From positions 183,918 to 247,917 of the forward strand of contig JAAYHB010000021.1 of assembly GCA_012727435.1 (NCBI GenBank): DNA of 64,000 nucleotides, in the 5' to 3' direction. The position numbers were made by a program, and so were the translations under genes. Shown here piece by piece: positions 17,576-24,651 of this stretch (within the stretch, counting starts at the first letter, position 1; every line of letters begins with the position of its first letter). This stretch comes from Clostridiales bacterium (GTDB lineage Bacteria > Bacillota > Clostridia > Oscillospirales > CAG-272). Under the pieces are notes generated by a model. That model made no database searches and was not told the origin of the DNA. It worked only from the letters and a program-made list of their open reading frames with translations.

Positions 17576-17625
17576 TCAGTAATTTGTTTTGTTAGGGTTT
17601 TGAGCCTTAAAAAAGAGTCTGAATC

Positions 17626-17722
17626 GGGGTGTGGGGCGAAGCCCCGCTTATTAAAAGTTTTTGGGTTCTCTGACCCTTTTATCACAAGGGGCTTGAGCGG
17701 GGGGTTCGGTGGCGGAGCCCCT
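17626..17722 (+). repeat. Dispersed intergenic repeat, copy B
   Basis: CGGGGTGTGGGGCGAAGCCC, then AAAAGTTTTTGGGTTCT, then CTTGAGCGGGGGGTTCGG and GGCGGAGCCCC. It aligns over nearly its whole length with 33143-33232 and, in parts, with the reverse complement of 13858-13951. It sits between convergent genes. Confidence 0.7.
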
Positions 17723-17753
17723 GAAGCAAAACGGGGAGGGTTCCCGAAAGCAT

Positions 17754-18560
17754 CTACGACAGCAGCGCGCGGTCGCTTGTAAACTCACTGCCGCTGACCC
17801 TGGAGAATTTTTCAAGCAGCATCTCGACGGTCAGCTTTTTCTTTTCCTCGCCGTCAATGTCGAGAATTATCCGCCCGTCGTTCATCATTATCAGGCGGTT
17901 ACCGTACTCGATGGCGTTTTTCATGTTGTGCGTGACCATGAGGGTTGTGAGATTGTCCTTTCGGACAAGTTCCTCGGTAATCTTGAGCACCTTTTCGGCG
18001 GTTTTCGGGTCGAGCGCCGCGGTGTGCTCGTCGAGCAGCAGCACATCAGGCCGGATGAGGGTCGCCATGAGCAGGGTCAGCGCCTGCCGCTGGCCGCCCG
18101 AGAGCAGCCCGACCTTCTGGGTCATCCTCTCCTCGAGACCGAGTTCGAGCTGCCTTAACTGCTCGCGGTAAAACGCCCTCTCGCGGGACGTAATCCCCCA
18201 GCGCAGGCTGTGCCGCTTGCCGCGGCGGTATGCCAGCGCCAGGTTTTCCTCAATTGCCATGTTGGGCGCGGTCCCCAGCATCGGGTCCTGAAACACACGG
18301 CCGAAATGCTTTGCCCGCTTGTGCTCGGGCAGTCCGGTTATGTCGGCGCCGTCAAGAATTATTTCGCCTTCGTCAATCTGGAACACGCCGGTTATCGCGT
18401 TTATCAGCGTGGATTTCCCGGCGCCGTTACCCCCGATGATTGTAATGAAATCGCCGCGGCGGACATTCAGCGAGACCCGGTCAATCGCCTTTTTTTCGTT
18501 GACCGTTCCGGGGTTGAAGGTTTTGGACACGGAGCGCAATTCGAGCATTATCTCAGCCAT
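17754..18560 (-). CDS. trpZ: Tryptophan-type ABC transporter ATP-binding protein
   Basis: 268 aa. Walker A IGGNGAGKST, signature LSGGQRQALTL, Walker B DVLLLDEHTAALD and switch His in VTHNM are all present. The N-terminal KTFNPGTVNEKKAI is characteristic of the ATPase that accompanies TrpX/TrpY substrate-binding and permease proteins. ATG 18560 is chosen because GGGGG lies 8 nt upstream; it overlaps the end of the permease gene by 8 nt. A further ATG at 18548 would also fit the family. It is the last gene of the T-box-controlled operon. Confidence 0.88.
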   Translation of the reverse strand: MAEIMLELRSVSKTFNPGTVNEKKAIDRVSLNVRRGDFITIIGGNGAGKSTLINAITGVFQIDEGEIILDGADITGLPEHKRAKHFGRVFQDPMLGTAPNMAIEENLALAYRRGKRHSLRWGITSRERAFYREQLRQLELGLEERMTQKVGLLSGGQRQALTLLMATLIRPDVLLLDEHTAALDPKTAEKVLKITEELVRKDNLTTLMVTHNMKNAIEYGNRLIMMNDGRIILDIDGEEKKKLTVEMLLEKFSRVSGSEFTSDRALLS

Positions 18561-19518
18561 TCTCCCCGCCCCCTTCCCTGCGGCCATTCTCCCGGCGCCG
18601 CGCTTTTTTGAACAGGCGGCTTGAGGCAATAGATTTTTGGATGGTCGGGAGTGCAAGCGCAACAGTAACGATTCCGGCGGTCATTATTTTCAGGTCGGTC
18701 GAGGGCATGCCCGAGTAAATTACAAAAGCAACCACCACCCGGTATATAACGGCACCCAAAATAACGCCGGTGAGCTTCATGTAAAAATTCTGAAATTTCA
18801 TAAAAAGCGTTTCGCCTATGATGATAGACGCCAGGCCGATGATTATCGAACCTACCCCCATGTTCACATCGGCGTAATTCTGATACTGGCAGAGCAGCGC
18901 GCCCGAGGTTGCAATAAGGCCGTTTGAGAGCGCAAGGCCGCAGAGCTTGGTAAGGTCGGTGTTAATACCCTGCGAGCGGCACATTGTGGCGTTTGCCCCG
19001 GTCGCCCGGATTGCGCAGCCCAGCTCGGTGCCGAAAAACCAGTAGAGTACGCCGCTCACCGCCAGCACCACAACGACTCCGAATATCAGAGAGGAATAAA
19101 CTCTCCCGAGCCCCAAAAGCGAAGCAACCTGCGCATATGCAGTGTTGCCTCTGAAGGTGAGCAGCGAAAGGTTGGCGGTCCCGCCGGTACCGGTCGCCAG
19201 ACTCATGATATGAATGTTGATTGAATAAAGCGAAATCATGGTAAGTATTCCTGAGAGTATCGGCGGGATTTTGAGCTTGGTGTTGAGCAGACCGGTGACC
19301 GTCCCGGCAATGCTGCCGGCAAGAAAGGCGACAAGCACCGACAAAAAGGGATTTAACTCCTTCCATATAAGCAAGGCCGATATCGAGGCGCCCAGGGTTA
19401 TGCAGCCTTCGCAGGTGAGGTCGGCAAAATCGAGTATCCGGAAAGATATGTACACCCCGAGGGCCAGCACCGCCCAGATAAGTCCCTGACACACCCCGGC
19501 GAGTAAAGTATCAAGCAT
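18553..19518 (-). CDS. trpY: Tryptophan-type ABC transporter permease
   Basis: 321-aa membrane protein of the branched-chain-amino-acid-type permease superfamily (BPD_transp_2) with about eight to nine hydrophobic segments. The regions FRILDFADLTCEGCITLGAS and GLALSNGLIATSGALLCQYQ are typical of permeases next to TrpX-like binding proteins. ATG 19518 has only a weak ribosome site (AGG at -11). It lies 66 nt after the binding-protein gene, with a GC-rich hairpin in the gap. Confidence 0.87.
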   Translation of the reverse strand: MLDTLLAGVCQGLIWAVLALGVYISFRILDFADLTCEGCITLGASISALLIWKELNPFLSVLVAFLAGSIAGTVTGLLNTKLKIPPILSGILTMISLYSINIHIMSLATGTGGTANLSLLTFRGNTAYAQVASLLGLGRVYSSLIFGVVVVLAVSGVLYWFFGTELGCAIRATGANATMCRSQGINTDLTKLCGLALSNGLIATSGALLCQYQNYADVNMGVGSIIIGLASIIIGETLFMKFQNFYMKLTGVILGAVIYRVVVAFVIYSGMPSTDLKIMTAGIVTVALALPTIQKSIASSRLFKKARRRENGRREGGGENG

Positions 19519-19549
19519 TTTTACATACCTGTTTCAAGAGTTTTTGAGG

Positions 19550-19573
19550 GCGGCCGCGGACTGTCGCGGCCGC
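19550..19573 (-). other. Intercistronic RNA hairpin between trpX and trpY
   Basis: GCGGCCGCG on one side and CGCGGCCGC on the other, with no T run behind it. Such hairpins commonly protect the upstream mRNA from 3' decay, which would give more binding protein than permease; that role is inference. Confidence 0.55.
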
Positions 19574-19584
19574 TTCGGCAAGCC

Positions 19585-20616
19585 TTACTGTCCCCCGATG
19601 TTTATCGAATGAACAGTCGCCGCACCGCTGGCCAGCACATTGTCGGTCGGTATGTAGATGGCGTCGACATCCTTCAGGGCGATAAAGGCATTCTGAATGT
19701 CATTCAAGTCATTTATGCCCTTGACCACATAGCTATAGCCCTTGGCCTCGCAGTGCTGCTTGGCGAGCCTTATCTGGTATTCGGAGTTGGTCTCGGAGGC
19801 GGTGTAAAGCAGGCCGATTGTGATTTTTTCCTTGCCGAGCAGCTCGGCGATGAGGTCAATCTGGTCGGCTACCGGGTTGATGTCGGAAACACCTGTGACA
19901 TTGCGGCCGGGGGTCTCCAGCGATTCGACAAGGCCGGCTTCAATCGGGTTGGTGACCGCGCAGAACACGATGGGAATCTCTTCTGTCGCCGCAGCCGCCG
20001 CCTGTGAGGAGGAGGTGGCGATGGTGTAGATAAGGTCAACCTTCATGCCGACAAAGGTCTCGGCAATTGTTATGTTGTTCGACTGCTCGCCGGCGGCATT
20101 TTCACTCAGGATGGTGACGGTCTTGCCGGCGGCGGCCATTCTCACCGAGAGCTGGTCCTGGAAACCCCGGTTGGCCTCGTCAAGCGCGACATGCTGGACA
20201 AGCTGGAGAATGCCGACCGTAAAGTCGCCTCCCGACGACACGATGGCCGAATCAACCCTCGTGACATCAAGTGTGGAGTCATCGGTCACTTTTGCCAGCA
20301 CGCCCTCGGGAATCTTAAAGCCGATTTCCTCAGCCACGGCGGTGTTGACAGAGAGTGCCGGGTTGGGGTCGAATTGTACCGGCATCTTCGACACGTCGGC
20401 GCCCTCAAGCAGGATATCGGCTGCCATGTCGCCGGCCTTCACGCCAAGGTTGTAGTAGTTGACACCGTAGGTTGCAATTCCGCAGGCGTTGTTCATGTTT
20501 GTCTCGCCGCAGACTATCGGAATGTTGTAGCCGGCTTCTCTGCCGCAGGAAGTCAGGCCAAGCAGGATAATGCCGACAAGGATGCAAATGAGCACACGTG
20601 AGATTTTCGGTTTCAT
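19585..20616 (-). CDS. trpX: TrpX-type ABC substrate-binding lipoprotein, circularly permuted
   Basis: 343-aa surface lipoprotein (signal peptide, lipobox LTSC with Cys24) of the ABC_sub_bind family. Segment order differs from every TrpX I know. Residues 30-109 (from YNIPIVCGET through GIATYGVNYYNLG to IPEGVLAK) match the usual C-terminal segment. A 23-residue linker (110-132) follows, then the usual N-lobe start TVGILQLVQHVALDEAN at 133, and the protein ends with YIPTDNVLASGAATVHS, where the C-terminal segment would normally begin. All parts are kept, only their order has changed. A longer start at 20700 would fall in the T-box terminator; ATG 20616 has AGGAGAGG upstream. Ligand tryptophan is inferred from the T-box. 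Confidence 0.88.
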   Translation of the reverse strand: MKPKISRVLICILVGIILLGLTSCGREAGYNIPIVCGETNMNNACGIATYGVNYYNLGVKAGDMAADILLEGADVSKMPVQFDPNPALSVNTAVAEEIGFKIPEGVLAKVTDDSTLDVTRVDSAIVSSGGDFTVGILQLVQHVALDEANRGFQDQLSVRMAAAGKTVTILSENAAGEQSNNITIAETFVGMKVDLIYTIATSSSQAAAAATEEIPIVFCAVTNPIEAGLVESLETPGRNVTGVSDINPVADQIDLIAELLGKEKITIGLLYTASETNSEYQIRLAKQHCEAKGYSYVVKGINDLNDIQNAFIALKDVDAIYIPTDNVLASGAATVHSINIGGQ

Positions 20617-20696
20617 TTTTCTGCCCTCTCCTAAATAGTATTTTTTATTCGCGGCACACCGCGCAGAGCCTGCACGAGGCAGCGAAGTTTCCGAAA

Positions 20697-21005
20697 ACAA
20701 AAAGCCTCTGTATTGTACAATACAGAGACGAATAATTATCCGGCACAGTCAGCCGTATAATATCGTGGTACCACTCTGTTTTGCCACAGCCTCACGGCTG
20801 CAGCCTTACGGGGCGCATTATAACGTCCCTGCGATATAACGGTCGCGCCCGTCGTATCCTACTTGACGGCCTCGGGCCGCCTTTCAGTACGCAGCTCCCG
20901 GAACGAACCAAATACGCTACTTGCCGCTGTCTCGCACCGACCGACAGCTCTCTTTTGGCGTTTTCCGTATTATTTTTTCCGATCATCGCCTTTGGGTGGT
21001 TTGGG
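20697..21005 (-). promoter_or_regulatory. T-box leader with Trp (TGG) specifier and terminator
   Basis: Minus-strand leader of the transporter operon. The T-box sequence CAGAGTGGTACCACGATA (20761-20778) matches AGGGUGGNACCGCG. Stem I shows the AGAGAGCTG and GGTCGGTGCGA landmarks. CGGAA pairs with TTCCG and ATACG with CGTAT, leaving a loop whose 3' side is TTGGTTCG, giving TGG (20910-20908) as likely specifier. The terminator is CTCTGTATTG/CAATACAGAG (20706-20727) followed by CTTTTTGTTTT. Uncharged tRNA-Trp should therefore switch the operon on. TTG and GGT are possible alternative readings of the specifier. Confidence 0.88.
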
Positions 21006-21012
21006 TGGTGTG

Positions 21013-21041
21013 ATTTTATCATGACTTTTTTAATTTGTCAA
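21013..21041 (-). promoter_or_regulatory. Promoter of the T-box/trpXYZ operon
   Basis: Minus strand: TTGACA (21036-21041), 17-nt spacer, TAAAAT (21013-21018). Confidence 0.8.
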
Positions 21042-21101
21042 GTGCTATAAAGCATTTTTTTCGGAAATTTTCCGCCGGGGCGCCGGCAGCGCTTTCAGAG
21101 A

Positions 21102-21130
21102 TTGAAAAAACCGGTATTATATGATATACT
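21102..21130 (+). promoter_or_regulatory. Promoter of the CoA-disulfide reductase gene
   Basis: TTGAAA (21102-21107), 17-nt spacer, TATACT (21125-21130). Confidence 0.7.
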
Positions 21131-21221
21131 ATCATCTGATAACAGGAACGAGGGCGGTTTGCTGCCAAAAGCAGGCGTTTTGAGGTGACCTTTGCATATT
21201 TCGCTATGGAGGGCTGATGGA

Positions 21222-22937
21222 ATGAAAACAGTGATAATCGGCGGCGTTGCAGGGGGCGCGACCTGCGCCGCAAGGCTTCGCCGGCTGGACGAGAACGCGC
21301 AGATCGTGGTTTTGGAGCGGGGCAATTACATCTCCTTTGCCAATTGCGGGCTGCCTTATTATATCGGCGGGATTATCGAAGACAGGGACGACCTGCTGCT
21401 GCAGACCCCCGAGGAAATGAGCCGGAAATTCAACATCGACGTGAGAATACGGCACGAGGTTGTCGCCATCAACAGAGAAAAGAAAACGGTTACTGTCAGG
21501 CGGCTTGAGAACGGCGAGCAGTATGAAGAGAGTTACGACAAGCTGGTGATCTCGACCGGTTCCTCGCCTATCAGACCGCCGATTCCGGGAATTGACTCCC
21601 CGCGGGTCTGCACGCTCACGACCCTGCCCGATGCAGACGCCATAAAGACGTTTCTACAGAACAACGCTCGTCGCGCGGTAGTCGTCGGCGGCGGATTTAT
21701 CGGGCTTGAGGCCGCCGAGAACCTTCACCGCGCCGGGCTTGAGGTCTCGATAGTAGAACTCGGCAACCAGGTCATGCCGCCGCTTGACTTTGAGATGGCG
21801 CAGCTTTTGCATCAGCACCTCGCCTCAAGGGGCGTGGATCTGCACCTCGGCGAAGGGGTTGCAGAATTTTCGGACAGGGACAGATTTGCAGAGCTACGGC
21901 TGAGCAGCGGCAGGATGATCGAGGCCGACATTGTGATCCTGTCGGTCGGCGTACGGCCGAATAATAAGCTTGCGCGGGCCGCGGGGCTTAAAATCGGCGA
22001 GCGGGGCGGCATAGCGGTAGATGAGAACATGCTCACCTCAGACCCCGACATATACGCCGTGGGAGACGTGGCGGAGGTCAGGGATTTCGTCTTTGATGAT
22101 CCTGCCATGGTGCCGCTTGCCGGCCCGGCCAACAAGCAGGGGCGGGTTGCGGCCAACAATATTGCAGGAATCAAAGACTCCTTCGGCGCGGTGCAGGGTT
22201 CGGCAATCGTCAGGGTGTTCGACCTGACCGCCGCGGTCACGGGGGCAAACGAAAAGCAGCTTGCCCGGCGCGGGCTTGTCAGGGGGCGGGATTACGAGGT
22301 CGCCATCATCACCCAGAACCCGCACGCCGGCTATTACCCCGGCGCCCGGCCCATGACCCTGAAGCTGCTGTTCTCAACCAACGGCAAAAAAATATTCGGT
22401 GCCCAGATAGTGGGACGGGAGGGTGTCGACAAGCGCATCGACACAATAGGCACGGCAATGCGGCTCGGCGCCTCGGTTTTTGACCTTGCAAAGCTTGAGT
22501 TCGCATATTCTCCCCCGTATTCGTCGGCCAAGGATCCGGTCAACATGCTGGGCTTTGTCGCCGGAAATATTTTGTCGGGAAAAGTCCGTTTCTGCGATTG
22601 GGACGCGATTGAAAAGATCAGTGACTCGCTGGTGCTCAACGTGCGCGAAGAGGGCGAACTCCGTGCTTTCTCGCTGCCCGGTGCCGTCCATATACCGCTC
22701 GGCGAGCTGCGCCGCCGCGCTGATGAGCTTGACAATTCAAAGCACATAATCATCATGTGCGCCATCGGGGTACGGGCTTACAATGCCGCGAGGATTCTCA
22801 TGCAGTGCGGCTTTGAAAACGTATCTGTCTACCCCGGCGGGGCGTTATTTTACAGGTTGACACATTACGGAAAGACCGAGAGCAGACCGATACATCCGGG
22901 GCCGGCGGCTGAAGACAAACAAATACCCCTGACTTAA
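21222..22937 (+). CDS. CoA-disulfide reductase-like FAD/NAD(P) oxidoreductase with C-terminal rhodanese domain
   Basis: 571 aa. FAD site VIIGGVAGGATCAARLRR at the N-terminus, single redox cysteine in SFANCGLPYY (Cys43 type), NAD(P) site VVVGGGFIGLEAAENL near residue 155 and second FAD motif DIYAVGDVAEV near 280. Residues ~470-555 are a rhodanese domain with active loop CAIGVR. This architecture is known from CoADR-RHD enzymes, which reduce CoA disulfide, CoA persulfide or polysulfide; which one applies here is not decided by sequence. ATG 21222 follows GGAGGG. It stands alone between its promoter and a terminator and adds to the redox-stress genes of the window. Confidence 0.88.
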   Translation: MKTVIIGGVAGGATCAARLRRLDENAQIVVLERGNYISFANCGLPYYIGGIIEDRDDLLLQTPEEMSRKFNIDVRIRHEVVAINREKKTVTVRRLENGEQYEESYDKLVISTGSSPIRPPIPGIDSPRVCTLTTLPDADAIKTFLQNNARRAVVVGGGFIGLEAAENLHRAGLEVSIVELGNQVMPPLDFEMAQLLHQHLASRGVDLHLGEGVAEFSDRDRFAELRLSSGRMIEADIVILSVGVRPNNKLARAAGLKIGERGGIAVDENMLTSDPDIYAVGDVAEVRDFVFDDPAMVPLAGPANKQGRVAANNIAGIKDSFGAVQGSAIVRVFDLTAAVTGANEKQLARRGLVRGRDYEVAIITQNPHAGYYPGARPMTLKLLFSTNGKKIFGAQIVGREGVDKRIDTIGTAMRLGASVFDLAKLEFAYSPPYSSAKDPVNMLGFVAGNILSGKVRFCDWDAIEKISDSLVLNVREEGELRAFSLPGAVHIPLGELRRRADELDNSKHIIIMCAIGVRAYNAARILMQCGFENVSVYPGGALFYRLTHYGKTESRPIHPGPAAEDKQIPLT

Positions 22938-22941
22938 AAAT

Positions 22942-22985
22942 TACCCCGGAGCACCGCGTGCCGCGGCGTTCCGGGGTCTTTTTTG
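22942..22985 (+). terminator. Intrinsic terminator after CoA-disulfide reductase
   Basis: ACCCCGGA ... TCCGGGGTCTTTTTT with an inner GC-rich loop. Confidence 0.8.
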
Positions 22986-23025
22986 TCTTGCGCCAATGCG
23001 GGATCAGTATGGAACAAAAGATAAC

Positions 23026-23061
23026 CGCACAGAGACTCTCCTTGCGGAGAGCCGCTGTGCG
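23026..23061 (-). terminator. Terminator of the DUF378 gene
   Basis: Stem CGCACAG..CTCTCC with GGAGAG..CTGTGCG and a GCAA tetraloop, followed on the minus strand by GTTATCTTTT. Confidence 0.65.
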
Positions 23062-23073
23062 TGTGCCGTCGGT

Positions 23074-23289
23074 TTACTCCTCAATCCGCTCAATTCTTTC
23101 TCTTGTCCTGAATAAAAGCGATATTAGCCAAATACCCGAGAGCGCTACTATAGTGTATATAATCCGGCTGAGCAGAGCGTCCTGTCCGCCACAGAGCCAA
23201 GCGACAACATCGAAATCAAAAAGACCGATGCTGCCCCAGTTAAGAGCGCCTATTATTGCTATAACCAGTGCGATTCTGTCAATCACCAT
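23074..23289 (-). CDS. DUF378 small membrane protein
   Basis: 71 aa with two membrane segments. VIDRIALVIAIIGALNWGSI and the following GLFDFDVVAWL are the hallmark of DUF378 (YuzA-like) proteins, whose function is unknown. The extended reading frame to 23382 has no similarity before this point; ATG 23289 is preceded by AAAGGAAA. It stands alone. No sure promoter was found in 23290-23480. Confidence 0.85.
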   Translation of the reverse strand: MVIDRIALVIAIIGALNWGSIGLFDFDVVAWLCGGQDALLSRIIYTIVALSGIWLISLLFRTRERIERIEE

Positions 23290-23488
23290 TATTGTGAGTT
23301 TCCTTTCTTTTTTATTAAAACCGGAAATTCTCCGCTCGCACATATTCTTTGCCGACCTTGCCGCCTTTATGTACCGGCGCACATAAGGGAAATTCAGGAA
23401 TTCAATTTGTTGCAGACTAAAAATTTATCTATACGGGCCGAAAAAGTTTCCTTGCAGCGTCCGGGGGTTTGTCCGCCTTCCCGGAAAG

Positions 23489-23514
23489 AAAAACCCGGCA
23501 TGTGCCGGGTTTTT
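23489..23514. terminator. Bidirectional terminator after the SleB-like gene
   Basis: AAAAACCCGGCA, TG, TGCCGGGTTTTT. Confidence 0.85.
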
Positions 23515-23529
23515 ACTGCCTTTTCGGGC

Positions 23530-24366
23530 TTACTTGTAGAACTCGTGGTTTCCGATTGTCATCACATAAGGCCGGTTTCTGGCAATCCAGCTTGTTGTCG
23601 CAATTTTAGGATTGAAGAAAAACAGTATCTCGTCCGAGAGGCTGTAGCCCTCAAGGCAGATTTTGGCCGCGACTACGCTCTCCCGAGACGGCGTGTTGTA
23701 AATCGTCCCGGTTGCGGCCGGGGTGAACTGAGTACCGTTCTTTCTGTCGAAAATTACGCCATATACAGAGTTGGGATAGTCCCGGCTCGCCACGCGGTTG
23801 AGCACCACGTTGCCCACCGCAATTTTGCCGAGGAGCGGCTCGACTTCGGCCTCGGCGCTGATTATCCTTGAAAGCCAGTAAAGGCTGTCGCTGTCGTAGT
23901 ATGTGCTGCCGCTTTTGCAGTACCCGCTGCCGTTGCTTGTGAGTTTTACGCTGTATGCAGCGCCGTCCCAGTGGACGTCAAGCCCGAAGGCGCGGGCCAG
24001 CGGGCGGACCGGAACATAAACCCTGCCGCCAATATTTAGAATTTTCTCGACCGTGTAAAAACACCTGTCGTTTGCGGTTATGTAGAGGGTTCCGACTTTG
24101 GCCGAGAGCTGAAGGCCGTTTGTGCTTATAGCAGCGGTCTGCGTGTTTTGGTTCCATGTGATGTTGTAAACTCCCATCATCTCGCTGAAAGCTCTGAGCG
24201 GAACATATGTAACCGAATTGATAAGCAGGCTTTTTGGGTTTGTTATTTCTTTTCCGTTATAGCTGACCCTGATTTCACGGGTTGCGGCGCCCGACGGGAT
24301 AAGAAATGCCGCGACCGCTACCAGCAGCATTGCCGCCATCACCAGAGGCAGAATTCTCCTTTTCAT
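23530..24366 (-). CDS. Copper-amine-oxidase-N-like domain protein with SleB-type cell wall hydrolase domain
   Basis: 278 aa, exported (signal peptide over residues 1-29). Residues ~32-150 hold a copper_amine_oxidN-type stalk domain (SLLINSVTYVPLRAFSEMMG, then GRVYVPVRPLARAFGL), which in Clostridia usually anchors or presents extracellular enzymes. Residues ~160-278 match the Hydrolase_2/SleB family, with the catalytic-type glutamate in IISAEAEVEPLLGKIAVGNV and the ENGTQFTP-like segment RKNGTQFTPAATG. Predicted to cleave peptidoglycan; a role in spore germination is possible but not shown here. ATG 24366 has AAAGGAG 9 nt upstream; ATG 24387 is an unlikely alternative. Confidence 0.87.
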   Translation of the reverse strand: MKRRILPLVMAAMLLVAVAAFLIPSGAATREIRVSYNGKEITNPKSLLINSVTYVPLRAFSEMMGVYNITWNQNTQTAAISTNGLQLSAKVGTLYITANDRCFYTVEKILNIGGRVYVPVRPLARAFGLDVHWDGAAYSVKLTSNGSGYCKSGSTYYDSDSLYWLSRIISAEAEVEPLLGKIAVGNVVLNRVASRDYPNSVYGVIFDRKNGTQFTPAATGTIYNTPSRESVVAAKICLEGYSLSDEILFFFNPKIATTSWIARNRPYVMTIGNHEFYK

Positions 24367-24465
24367 ATGTATGTACACTCCTTTCACTTTTTACCGGCAG
24401 CCGGTATTTGCCTTTTCTCAATTGACGTTTTCCTCGGCCGGTAAAACTTTTTGTCCTGCAGAAAC

Positions 24466-24494
24466 ATTCTAACATGCCCCAAAATCAGATTCAA
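24466..24494 (-). promoter_or_regulatory. Promoter of the SleB-like gene
   Basis: Minus strand: TTGAAT (24489-24494), 17-nt spacer, TAGAAT (24466-24471). Confidence 0.6.
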
Positions 24495-24610
24495 CCCGCA
24501 AATAATTCAGCCAAAACCTCTGATATCCAGACCTGCCTGACATATGCTCTCAGGGCGCCGGCTTTGGTATCTTGTTGCCTTCTTTGTTTATTTTTTCTGC
24601 ACCAAAATCA

Positions 24611-24638
24611 AAGGCCGCTGCCATTTGGCAGCGGCCTT
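24611..24638. terminator. Terminator after PFOR
   Basis: AAGGCCGCTGCCA, then TGGCAGCGGCCTT, with a short T-rich tail on the minus strand. Confidence 0.75.
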
Positions 24639-24651
24639 GCTTTCTGTATTA

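Noticed and set aside
19585..20616. Permuted trpX as a simple assembly collapse of two tandem trpX copies
   Set aside because: A collapse of tandem copies would give a normal-order gene. The observed order also needs loss of a signal peptide and intergenic bases at the joint and a new stop codon, with a continuous frame, so an evolved permutation is more likely; read support was not available.
21192..21221. Start of the CoA-disulfide reductase at 21192
   Set aside because: The ten extra residues lie before a GGAGGG site and the FAD-binding strand begins right after ATG 21222.
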